From contig NZ_JAKVIJ010000010.1 of assembly GCF_022760965.1 (NCBI RefSeq), forward strand, positions 104,168 through 168,167: DNA of 64,000 bases, given 5' to 3'. This stretch comes from Simplicispira sedimenti (GTDB lineage: Bacteria > Pseudomonadota > Gammaproteobacteria > Burkholderiales > Burkholderiaceae_C). Shown here one piece after another: positions 57,223 to 64,000 of the stretch (position 1 is the first letter of the stretch; each line of letters starts with the position of its first letter). The notes beneath the pieces are model-generated. The model worked only from the letters and a program-made list of their open reading frames with translations, did no database searches and had not been told where the DNA came from. The position numbers and the translations under genes were made by a program.

Positions 57223-59445
57223 ATGACCCACCGCGGCGAACCCACGCAAGCCTACGACTTTGACGAAGAGAACTCCAACACCTCTGCCAACCCCACGTTT
57301 GACTCGGTGCTGGGCGCACGCCTGTCGCGACGTGGCTTGCTGCGCGGTGGCGTGGCCACGGCGGGCACGGCCGTGCTGGGCGCCTTCAGCCTGAGCGCCT
57401 GCGGAGGCAGCGACGACCCCGTGGTCCCCGCAGAGAAGCTGTTGGGCTTCACGGCCGTGGGCAAGAGCCTGGCCGACAAGCTGGTGATTCCTGCGGGCTA
57501 CACCGCCAGCGTGGTGTATGCGCTGGGTGATCCGCTGCAGGCTGGTGTGGCCGGGTACAAGAACGACGGTACCGACACCGACTACGACAAGCGCGCCGGA
57601 GACCACCACGACGGCATGGAGTGGTTCGGCCTGGGCGCCGACGGCAAGCGCAACGACAGCTCCGTGGACCGTGGCCTGCTGGGCATGAACCACGAGGCGA
57701 CGACCGACGAGAAGCTCTCGTCCTTCTTCCTGCACGCCAACGGCGGCACCAGCACGCTGCCGCGCCCCGCGTCGGAGGTGGACAAGGAGCTGGCCATCCA
57801 CGGCGTGTCGGTGGTGGAAATGCGCAAGACCGCAGGCAAATGGGCCTATGTGCAGGACTCGGCCTTCAACTTCCGCATCACCACACTGACGGACATCGAC
57901 CTGTCTGGCCCCGCACGCGGCAATGCGCTGATGGTCACCAAGTATTCCACCGACGGCACGCGCACGCGCGGCACGCTCAACAACTGCGGCACCGGCAAGA
58001 CGCCCTGGGGCACGCTGCTGACGGGCGAGGAGAACTGGAACGGCTACTTCTTCCGCAGCGCCACCGACGATGCCGCGCGCGGCAACGACAAGAGCGTCAC
58101 CGCGCTCAAGCGTTACGGTCGCCCGCAGGGGGCCGCATCGCGCCATGGCTGGGAGACGGGCGGCGCCGACGACAAGTACCTGCGCTGGAACAACAGCAAG
58201 ACCGGCGCCTCCGCCGACGGCAGCGACGACTACCGCAACGAGATGAACGCCCAGGGCTTCATCGTCGAGATCGACCCCTACAACAAGGCCCGCAAGGCCA
58301 AGAAGCGCACCGGCCTGGGCCGCTTTGCGCACGAGAGCGCCGCCTTTGGCAACGCCGTGGCAGGCCAGCCGCTGGCCGTGTACATGGGTGACGATGCGCG
58401 CAACGAGTACATCTACAAGTGGGTCAGCGCTGCCGCCTGGAGCGCTGCCGACGCCACTGCCGCCGACGCCCTGGCCGTGGGCGACAAGTACCTGGACTCC
58501 GGCAAGCTCTACGTGGCCCGCTTCAAGGCCGACGGCACGGGCGAGTGGGTGGAACTGAACATCAACAACGCCCAGATCAAGGGCTATGCAGGCTATGCCT
58601 TCGCCGACCAGGCCGACGTGTGCGTGAATGCCCGCCTGGCCGCCGACGCCGTGGGTGCCACCAAGATGGACCGCCCCGAGTGGTGCTCGGTCAACCCCGC
58701 CAATGGCGAGATCTACTACACGCTGACCAACAACAGCAACCGCAGCGTGGACCCGAGCGGCAGCAGCCAGTTGGCCCCCGACGCCGCCAACCCGCGTGCC
58801 TACACCGACATGAAGGGCACCAGCGCGCAAAAGGGCAATCCCAACGGCCACATCGTGCGCATGAAGGAAGGCGCCGCCGGCTCCGCCGCCACCAGCTTCA
58901 CCTGGGACGTGTACGCCTTTGGCGCCCAGGCCGATGCCGATGGCTCCAAGGTCAACCTTTCCAGCCTGACGGGCGACCAGGACTTCTCCAGCCCCGACGG
59001 CCTGGCCTTCAGCCGCGCCACGGGCATCCTGTGGGTGCAGACCGACGACGGCGCCTACACCGATGTGACCAACTGCATGATGCTGGCGGCCCTGCCCGGC
59101 AAGGTGGGCGACGGCGCCAAGAAGACGCTGAACTACACCAAGGCAGATGGCAGCACCCTGGCGGTGGACACCTACGTGGGCAAGGCGCCTACGGCCGATA
59201 CGCTCAAGCGCTTCCTGGTCGGCCCCAAGGACTGCGAGATCACCGGCATTGCCGAAACGCCCGACGGCAAGGCGCTGTTCGTCAACATCCAGCACCCCGG
59301 CGAAGGCACCAAGATGGCCGACATTGGCGACCCGGCCAAGTACACCAGCCAGTGGCCCGCCAATGCAGGCTACGGCGCGGGCAAGCGTCCGCGCTCGGCC
59401 ACCATCGTCATCACCAAGAACGACGGCGGCCGTGTGGGTAGCTGA
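57223..59445 (+). CDS. PhoX-family alkaline phosphatase (DUF839), Tat-exported
   Basis: A 740-residue secreted protein. The twin-arginine signal LSRRGLLRGGVATAGTAVLG at about residues 34-53 ends in LSACGG, a possible lipobox. The mature part shows PhoX/DUF839 features: YALGDPLQ, the acidic HDGMEWFGLG, the metal-site LGMNHEATTDEK, LLTGEENWNGYFF, FAHESAAF and SPDGLAFSRATGILWVQTDD. PhoX enzymes bind Fe and Ca and hydrolyse phosphate esters outside the cytoplasm. The 11-bp PHO-box array upstream supports phosphate-starvation control. The length is within the family range. Confidence 0.88.
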   Translation: MTHRGEPTQAYDFDEENSNTSANPTFDSVLGARLSRRGLLRGGVATAGTAVLGAFSLSACGGSDDPVVPAEKLLGFTAVGKSLADKLVIPAGYTASVVYALGDPLQAGVAGYKNDGTDTDYDKRAGDHHDGMEWFGLGADGKRNDSSVDRGLLGMNHEATTDEKLSSFFLHANGGTSTLPRPASEVDKELAIHGVSVVEMRKTAGKWAYVQDSAFNFRITTLTDIDLSGPARGNALMVTKYSTDGTRTRGTLNNCGTGKTPWGTLLTGEENWNGYFFRSATDDAARGNDKSVTALKRYGRPQGAASRHGWETGGADDKYLRWNNSKTGASADGSDDYRNEMNAQGFIVEIDPYNKARKAKKRTGLGRFAHESAAFGNAVAGQPLAVYMGDDARNEYIYKWVSAAAWSAADATAADALAVGDKYLDSGKLYVARFKADGTGEWVELNINNAQIKGYAGYAFADQADVCVNARLAADAVGATKMDRPEWCSVNPANGEIYYTLTNNSNRSVDPSGSSQLAPDAANPRAYTDMKGTSAQKGNPNGHIVRMKEGAAGSAATSFTWDVYAFGAQADADGSKVNLSSLTGDQDFSSPDGLAFSRATGILWVQTDDGAYTDVTNCMMLAALPGKVGDGAKKTLNYTKADGSTLAVDTYVGKAPTADTLKRFLVGPKDCEITGIAETPDGKALFVNIQHPGEGTKMADIGDPAKYTSQWPANAGYGAGKRPRSATIVITKNDGGRVGS

Positions 59446-59534
59446 TCGCGGCTGACAGCGTGTCGCACCTGCCGGTGTGCAGGTGCGTTGCACGCTTCTT
59501 GCGCCCTTGCAGGCTGTGGCCTGCAAGGGCGTTG

Positions 59535-60392
59535 TCAATTGGGGCTGTAGTGGGGCTCGGGCGCCGGTTGTGGTGCTGGTGGGGTGCGCGTTTGGGGCGT
59601 CCTGTAGCCACCATAGGGGCTTTGCTTGCCGCTGCCGTCCCTGCTGCCCTTGCGGCCCGTGATTTGCCAGGCCGTGCGTTGCTGGACCAGGGCCGCCAGC
59701 ATTTCCATTTCCTCGTCGGTGTGGTTGATGGCTTCGGCAGGGAGGAGCCGCCGTCCCTCCTTCGGATGCGCTTCGGCCCAGAAGGACTGGTGGTACTCCG
59801 ACTCACTGCGCAATTGCTCGCCACCGGCATTCAGGTCCACGCTGCCGTAGCAGTTGCAGAAGTAGCTGCGAAAGTCCTGCTGCGCCCACACCTCGGCATA
59901 CACGCCTGTGCCGCGGATGCCAGCGGTCAGCGTGGGCGTGACGAGCTGCCGGTCTGCGCCCTTGCTCCACACGCTGGCCACGGCACCGCTGAGCAGGCGC
60001 AGCACGCGCACGGTCAGCGGGGTCTCGCCCTGCAATTCCAGGCGGGTGTTCTCACGCACCAGGTAGGCACTGTCGCCCACGGTGAACACGGCGCTGGCGC
60101 CTGGGCCAGTGTCGATGCGGTCGCCCGCCGCCACGCTGCCCTGGGCGGTGAGTGCTTGCCCGTTGCGCCGCACATCGCCGCGGAGTTCCACCACGCGGCT
60201 GGCGCTGGCCTGCGCCCAGGCGCCATGCCACCAGGGCAGCGCGGGCCCGGCCAGCGCGGCCTGCAGCAGGCGGCGGCGCAGGTTGGTGGGCAGGTAGGGT
60301 AGGAGCGGCGCGCGTCCGTGGCGGGGCGCTGCGGGGTCAGTCGTGCTCGGCAGGCCCGCCGGGCGGGCGAGGGGGTGCGGGGCGTTCTTCAT
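59535..60392 (-). CDS. FecR-domain exported protein
   Basis: A 285-residue protein. An N-terminal RR-containing signal (NLRRRLLQAALAGPALPWW, cleavage near WAQA about residue 62) leads to a FecR-type beta domain (about 65-165: GDVRRNGQALTAQGSVAAGD, RENTRLELQGE, LLSGAVASVWSKG, TLTAGIRGTGVYAEV). A Cys pair FCNCYG and a Pro-rich tail follow. It has no adjacent sigma factor or TonB receptor, so it is unlikely to be a classical iron-signalling FecR. The start ATG overlaps the end of the upstream membrane-protein gene by 56 bp, and no better start is seen. Confidence 0.72.
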   Translation of the reverse strand: MKNAPHPLARPAGLPSTTDPAAPRHGRAPLLPYLPTNLRRRLLQAALAGPALPWWHGAWAQASASRVVELRGDVRRNGQALTAQGSVAAGDRIDTGPGASAVFTVGDSAYLVRENTRLELQGETPLTVRVLRLLSGAVASVWSKGADRQLVTPTLTAGIRGTGVYAEVWAQQDFRSYFCNCYGSVDLNAGGEQLRSESEYHQSFWAEAHPKEGRRLLPAEAINHTDEEMEMLAALVQQRTAWQITGRKGSRDGSGKQSPYGGYRTPQTRTPPAPQPAPEPHYSPN

Positions 60393-61182
60393 CGTCAGGC
60401 CTTTCTGCGCTGCGCCCAGGGGGCTCGAAGCAGTCTCGGAACGTGAAGACGATGGAGCCAAACAACATGGTGGCCATGACCATCGCCAGCCCCACCATGA
60501 TGCCACTGATCGCGCCCAGCGAGCCACCCAGCAAACCCGCCAGCAGGCTGGTGACCAGGCCGCCGAGGGCAAACACCCCCAGCCAACCCAGCCCATAGAC
60601 CACGAAAGCGCCCATATTGCGCACGCAGGCCACCAGGCTGAAGAACAGGCTCTTGACGGGTGGCACCCCGTGCCAGTGCACCAGCCCTGGCGCATGCCAG
60701 AACAGCAGCGACAGGGGCAGGTACAGCACCATGGACAGCCACATGGCCGCCTGGAAGCTGCTGCTTTGCACGATGTCCTCGGTCAGCTCGGCGCGGCCCA
60801 GGTACACCAGGGCGAACTGGCCCCCATCGACAAGGGCCGACAGACCGATCACCAGCAAAAACCCCACGGCGTACAGCGCGCCCAGTTGCAGCATGTGGCG
60901 CAACCGCTCCTTGCCGGTGCGAAAGGCCACCAGCAGCACGTCGGGCGTGGGAAAGCGCCCCTGCATGGCTTCGGCCGAGGCCACCATCATGGCCAGCGTG
61001 ACCGAGGGCAGCAGCGCCAGCGCGAGCGCCGGGCCGATGAGCGGAAACAGCGACAGCAGGGACATGGCCGCCATCGACATGAAGAACAGCGCCGCCATGG
61101 CCAGCGGCTGGCGCCTGAAGACGAAGATGCCGCCCTTGACCCAGTCCAGGCCGGTGCGGGCGGGAACAATGCGCAATTTCAT
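60337..61182 (-). CDS. BPSS1780-family membrane protein
   Basis: A 281-residue protein with about six membrane helices and the family start MKLRIVPARTGLDWVKGGIF and FRRQPLAMAALFF. BPSS1780 proteins are widespread in Burkholderiales with unknown function. The C-terminal 30 residues are a Pro/Glu/Asp-rich cytoplasmic tail. Its end overlaps the FecR gene start, so the two are translated together. Confidence 0.82.
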   Translation of the reverse strand: MKLRIVPARTGLDWVKGGIFVFRRQPLAMAALFFMSMAAMSLLSLFPLIGPALALALLPSVTLAMMVASAEAMQGRFPTPDVLLVAFRTGKERLRHMLQLGALYAVGFLLVIGLSALVDGGQFALVYLGRAELTEDIVQSSSFQAAMWLSMVLYLPLSLLFWHAPGLVHWHGVPPVKSLFFSLVACVRNMGAFVVYGLGWLGVFALGGLVTSLLAGLLGGSLGAISGIMVGLAMVMATMLFGSIVFTFRDCFEPPGRSAERPDDEERPAPPRPPGGPAEHD

Positions 61183-61200
61183 GCGGGGATGGTAAAGCGT

Positions 61201-62160
61201 TCAGGCTGGGGTCAGTGTGACGGGGTGCTGTACCCGTTCGCGCAGTACGCGTTCAAAGTGCGTGGGGTCGTGCGGTGTGAGCATGGCGGCTTCGCGCGGC
61301 AGGTAGAAGTCCCACAGGCGCGAGATCCAGAAACGCAGCGCCCCAGCGCGCGCCATGGCGGGCAGCAGCTCGCGCTCGGCGGCTGTCAGGGGGCGCACGG
61401 CCTGGTAGGCGTCCAGCAGGGCGCGGGCACGCGGCGCGTCGTGGTGGCCCGTCGGCAGGTCGATGCACCAGTCGTTCAGGCACACCGCCAGGTCGAACAG
61501 CCAAGTGTCCACACCGGCAAAGTAGAAGTCGAAGAAGCCCGTGAGCTGTTCGCCCTCGAACATCACGTTGTCGCGGAACAGGTCGGCGTGCACCGGGCCG
61601 CGTGGCAGCGCGGCGTAGCTGCTGCCGGCGGCCACATGGTTCTGGTAGGCCAGCTCGGCGCGCAGCAGTGCCGCTGCTTCCGCGTCGATGTGCGGCAGTA
61701 CCACGGGTACGGTTTCGTTCCACCAGGGCAGGCCACGCAGGTTGGGCTGCTGGCGTTCGTAGTCGCGCCCGGCCAGGTGCATGCGTGCCAGCATGTCGCC
61801 CACGGCGGCGCAGTGCACAGCCTGGGGGGCGAGTTGGCTGCGGCCCGCCAGGCGGTTGACCACGGCGGCGGGCTTGCCGCACACGGTGTGCAGGATGTCG
61901 CCTGCCGCGTTGGCGCGCGGGTCGGGCACGGGGATGCCCTTGTGCGCCAGGTGCTTCATCAGGTGCAGGTAAAACGGCAGTTGCTCGGCGGTCAGGCGCT
62001 CGAACAGCGTGAGCACGAACTCGCCCGCGTCACAGGTGACGAAGTAGTTGGTGTTCTCGATGCCGCCCTCGATGCCGCGCAGGGCGTGCAGCGAGCCCAG
62101 TTGGAGCGCTTTCAGGAGTTTGCCTGCCTCGGCTTCGGAGACTTGGGTGAATACGGCCAT
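61201..62160 (-). CDS. thrB: Homoserine kinase (ThrB, APH-fold type)
   Basis: A 319-residue homoserine kinase of the aminoglycoside-phosphotransferase fold used by many betaproteobacteria. N-terminal MAVFTQVSEAEAGKLLKALQ, ATP site EGGIENTNYFVTCD, catalytic loop LPRGPVHADLFRDNVMFEG and metal Asp in LTGFFDFYFAGVD. It phosphorylates homoserine in threonine synthesis. No other thr gene is nearby. Confidence 0.93.
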   Translation of the reverse strand: MAVFTQVSEAEAGKLLKALQLGSLHALRGIEGGIENTNYFVTCDAGEFVLTLFERLTAEQLPFYLHLMKHLAHKGIPVPDPRANAAGDILHTVCGKPAAVVNRLAGRSQLAPQAVHCAAVGDMLARMHLAGRDYERQQPNLRGLPWWNETVPVVLPHIDAEAAALLRAELAYQNHVAAGSSYAALPRGPVHADLFRDNVMFEGEQLTGFFDFYFAGVDTWLFDLAVCLNDWCIDLPTGHHDAPRARALLDAYQAVRPLTAAERELLPAMARAGALRFWISRLWDFYLPREAAMLTPHDPTHFERVLRERVQHPVTLTPA

Positions 62161-62246
62161 CGGTGGGGAGAAAAATCAGGAAACTGGCGGGAATGCGGGC
62201 GGGGCCTGGATGCGCGCCCTGCGCGCACGGCCTGGGGCGCGGGGGG

Positions 62247-62600
62247 TCAGAACTTCATCACGTTCCACACGCGTGCGCCGGTGGTGGACTCGGCGCCGTT
62301 GCGCGGACGGTTGCGCACGCCGTCGGAGGACTGCACCTCGTATTCGGGCAAGGTGCCCACCTTGGGCTGCACGGTGATGCTCTGTGTCTGCCCGCCCACG
62401 CGCAGCTCGTCGATGCGGCTGCCACCGTCTTCCACGCGGATGCGCTCGGTGCGCTGGTTCAGGCGGTTGGCGGGTTGCTCTTGTTTTGATAGCTGCTCGC
62501 GTCCGTCTGTATTGCCTTGATTGGCATTTTGACTGGTATTTTGAGCAAGGGCGGGGGCGCTGGCCAAGGCCAGCAGCATCAGGGTGTGAACGGCGCGCAT
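62247..62600 (-). CDS. DUF2782-family exported protein
   Basis: A 117-residue secreted protein: signal peptide MRAVHTLMLLALASAPALA, then a short low-complexity stretch and the DUF2782 core (RIRVEDGGSRIDELRVGGQT, VQPKVGTLPEYEVQ). Function unknown; it commonly sits near thrB and polA in betaproteobacteria. A dispersed-repeat copy (62480-62545) encodes the start of the mature protein (NTSQNANQGNTDGREQLSKQ). ATG at 62600. Confidence 0.8.
   Translation of the reverse strand: MRAVHTLMLLALASAPALAQNTSQNANQGNTDGREQLSKQEQPANRLNQRTERIRVEDGGSRIDELRVGGQTQSITVQPKVGTLPEYEVQSSDGVRNRPRNGAESTTGARVWNVMKF
62480..62545. repeat. Dispersed repeat copy in the DUF2782 gene
   Basis: TTGTTTTGATAGCTGCTCGCG followed by TCCGTCTGTATTGCC matches TTTGATAGCTRCTTGCGC, the core seen in lolA. 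It is in frame at the start of the mature protein. Confidence 0.65.
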
Positions 62601-62761
62601 GGCGCGATTGTAGGCGGCGCTGGTCGCTGGACTTGGCGCAGGTTGTATGCAAGATAGGGTTCCCGCCGATGGTCGCACCGTTGTGGCGCGTTACAGTGGT
62701 GCCCTGGCAGATAGTCAGCCAAGGTCGGCCCCAGTTTTGCCTTTGAGTACCCTGCACCTCC

Positions 62762-64000
62762 ATGTCCGGCCCCCATACCGACCCCGAATCCATTGCCGAA
62801 CTGCAGGCACGTCTGCACGAGGCCGAAGCCCGCTTGCATTCCCTGGGGCGCAACCTGCCCGGCAGCGTGCTGTTCCAGAGCGTGCGCGAGCCTGATGCGC
62901 GACGCCACTTTGCCTACATGGGCGAGGGCATCGAGCGCTTGACGGGGCTCACGGCAGCGCAGTTGCTGGCCGATTTTGGCGCCTTCTACCGACTGATCGA
63001 CCCGGAAGACTTCCCTGCCTACAAGGCGTCGGTGGACCATTCCTACCACACGCTGGAGACGGTGGAAACGCAGTTTCGCATCCACCGCACCGACGGCGAG
63101 TTGCGCTGGATCCGATTGTCAGCCACGCCGCGCAGGCTGGGTGAGGACAGGGTGATCTGGGACGGCCTGCTGACCGACATCACCGGCCAGATTCGCGCCG
63201 AGGCCGCCGCCCGTGCCTACGAAACCCAGCTGGCCGGCGTGCTGCGCCACCTGCCTGGTGCCGTGGCGCGGCTGGGGCTGGGCCTGGAGATCCTCTACGT
63301 CAACCAGACCCAGGCCCAGTGGGTGGATACCGAAGTCGATCAGATCATCGGAAAGCGCGTGCCCGAGGTCATCGCCCCGGCGCTCATGGAACGTATGGCA
63401 CCGTATTTCGAGCGCGCCATCCGCGGCGAAACGGTGGTGTTTGAAAACCGCATCGACCGGCCCGATGGCGAGGTGCGCTTTCGCCACACCACCCTGGTGC
63501 CCGAGCGCACCGCCGATGGCTCCATCGGCTCCATCGTGCTGTTTGCCTATGACCTGACCGCACTCAAGAACGCACAGGCCGAGGCCTTGCAGCAAAAAGC
63601 CCTGCTCAGCAGCCTGCTCAAGGCCATGCCGGACATGGTGTTCCTGAAAAACACCCAGGGCGTGTACCAGGCCTGCAACCCGGTGTTCGAGCGCTTCATG
63701 GGGCGCAGCGAGCGCGAGATTCTGGGCCGCACCGACGCCGACCTGCTGCTGCCTGCCGCCGCCGCGCACTTCAGTCGCCACGACCGGCAGGCCCTGCAGG
63801 CCTGGCAGCCGCTGGTCATCGAGGACACGCTGGTGTTTGCCGACGACGGCTACGAGGGCCGGTTCGAGACCATCCTCACGCCCATCCGCGACCTGGCCGG
63901 CAACACCACGGGCCTGCTCGGCGTGGCCCGCGACATCACCGACCGCAAGCGCGCAGCCCAGGAGATCGAACGCCTGGCGTTCTACGACGCCCTCACGTCC
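62762..64000 (+). CDS. Multi-PAS signalling protein, probably with GGDEF domain (truncated by window edge)
   Basis: 413 codons from an ATG at 62762 run off the right edge. After a short coiled coil (IAELQARLHEAEARLHSLG), three PAS domains follow: about 30-150 with a PAC segment (ETQFRIHRTDGELRWIRLSA), about 155-275 and about 285-400 (LLKAMPDMVFLKNTQGVYQA). A linker (DITDRKRAAQEIERLAFYDA) leads to LT-S, the usual entry into a GGDEF domain, cut by the window end. No membrane helix is seen. It is most likely a diguanylate cyclase and/or phosphodiesterase; the catalytic part is not visible. Confidence 0.8.
   Translation, partial: MSGPHTDPESIAELQARLHEAEARLHSLGRNLPGSVLFQSVREPDARRHFAYMGEGIERLTGLTAAQLLADFGAFYRLIDPEDFPAYKASVDHSYHTLETVETQFRIHRTDGELRWIRLSATPRRLGEDRVIWDGLLTDITGQIRAEAAARAYETQLAGVLRHLPGAVARLGLGLEILYVNQTQAQWVDTEVDQIIGKRVPEVIAPALMERMAPYFERAIRGETVVFENRIDRPDGEVRFRHTTLVPERTADGSIGSIVLFAYDLTALKNAQAEALQQKALLSSLLKAMPDMVFLKNTQGVYQACNPVFERFMGRSEREILGRTDADLLLPAAAAHFSRHDRQALQAWQPLVIEDTLVFADDGYEGRFETILTPIRDLAGNTTGLLGVARDITDRKRAAQEIERLAFYDALTS

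Noticed and set aside
57175..59538. A 787-codon minus-strand frame opposite the PhoX-type gene
   Set aside because: It is a GC-driven antisense frame. The plus strand has a Tat signal, metal-site motifs and a regulatory array.
60343..62520. A 725-codon plus-strand open frame over the BPSS1780, ThrB and DUF2782 genes
   Set aside because: The composition (Gln/His/Gly-rich) is that of a shadow frame. The minus-strand genes have signal peptides, helices and catalytic motifs.

Overview
The window is GC-rich, densely coding chromosomal DNA of a betaproteobacterium, most likely Comamonadaceae (Acidovorax-like). This is inferred from gene neighbourhoods (trxB/FNR-type regulator/ftsK/lolA/rarA; rpsP-rimM-trmD-rplS; thrB beside a DUF2782 protein), from a BPSS1780-family protein, and from two dispersed repeat families that I associate with Comamonadaceae. 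No prophage, IS element, CRISPR array or plasmid function is visible. I see one tRNA, tRNA-Lys(CTT).

Layout. 1-3750: minus-strand genes (a TPR protein cut by the window edge, a two-subunit acyl-CoA dehydrogenase resembling pimeloyl-CoA dehydrogenase, YceH). 3781-7712: plus-strand housekeeping (PurN, an M48 peptidase, an RsmB/NOP methyltransferase). 7838-23543: a 14-gene MSHA-type pilus locus, almost every gene touching or overlapping the next. It runs MshM-L-N-E-G, three inner-membrane/periplasmic assembly proteins, two paralogous large minor pilins, a small membrane protein, a response regulator, a histidine kinase and the major-type prepilin, closed by a strong bidirectional terminator. 23636-31943: rpmG, rpmB, trxB, a Crp/Fnr regulator, ftsK, lolA, DUF1304, a uracil-DNA-glycosylase-fold protein, DUF488, rarA. 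32200-35752: livHMGF branched-chain amino-acid ABC transporter without its binding protein. 35882-38582: DUF486, a DUF47-Pit phosphate module, a TM2 protein. 38590-43426: an acetyltransferase, the rpsP-rimM-trmD-rplS cluster, a Nudix hydrolase, a CobD/CbiB-like protein. 43444-51508: RsgA, PhhB, a Ste24-type M48 peptidase, Orn, a DEAD-box helicase with a structured leader, a PAS-PAS-GGDEF protein, a Bcr/CflA pump. 51609-57092: tRNA-Lys, a beta-hydroxyacid dehydrogenase, GuaC, a secreted CxxC protein, a UvrD-type helicase. 57223-64000: a Tat-exported PhoX-type phosphatase behind a tandem PHO-box array, a FecR-domain protein, a BPSS1780-family membrane protein, ThrB, a DUF2782 protein, and a PAS-rich signalling protein cut by the right edge.

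Most unusual points. (i) A dispersed palindromic repeat of about 50-65 bp occurs at least eleven times. Most copies lie inside or at the ends of genes: one supplies much of the LolA signal peptide, one the start codon of a pilin, others C-termini, linkers or loops, and two act as intrinsic terminators. (ii) The pilus locus carries its own two-component system and a modular minor pilin: a pilin head, ten prolines, then an extra C-terminal module of about 175 residues. (iii) The DEAD-box helicase has an attenuator-like leader. (iv) The phosphatase has an 11-bp-periodic PHO-box array. (v) In the ribosomal/tRNA-modification cluster, a terminator after rpsP and a promoter before rplS frame the low-abundance proteins RimM and TrmD. 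The pilus ATPase has an MshEN c-di-GMP-binding domain and two GGDEF-type proteins lie elsewhere in the window, so c-di-GMP control of the pilus is plausible. All names rest on reading the sequence; no database search was run.
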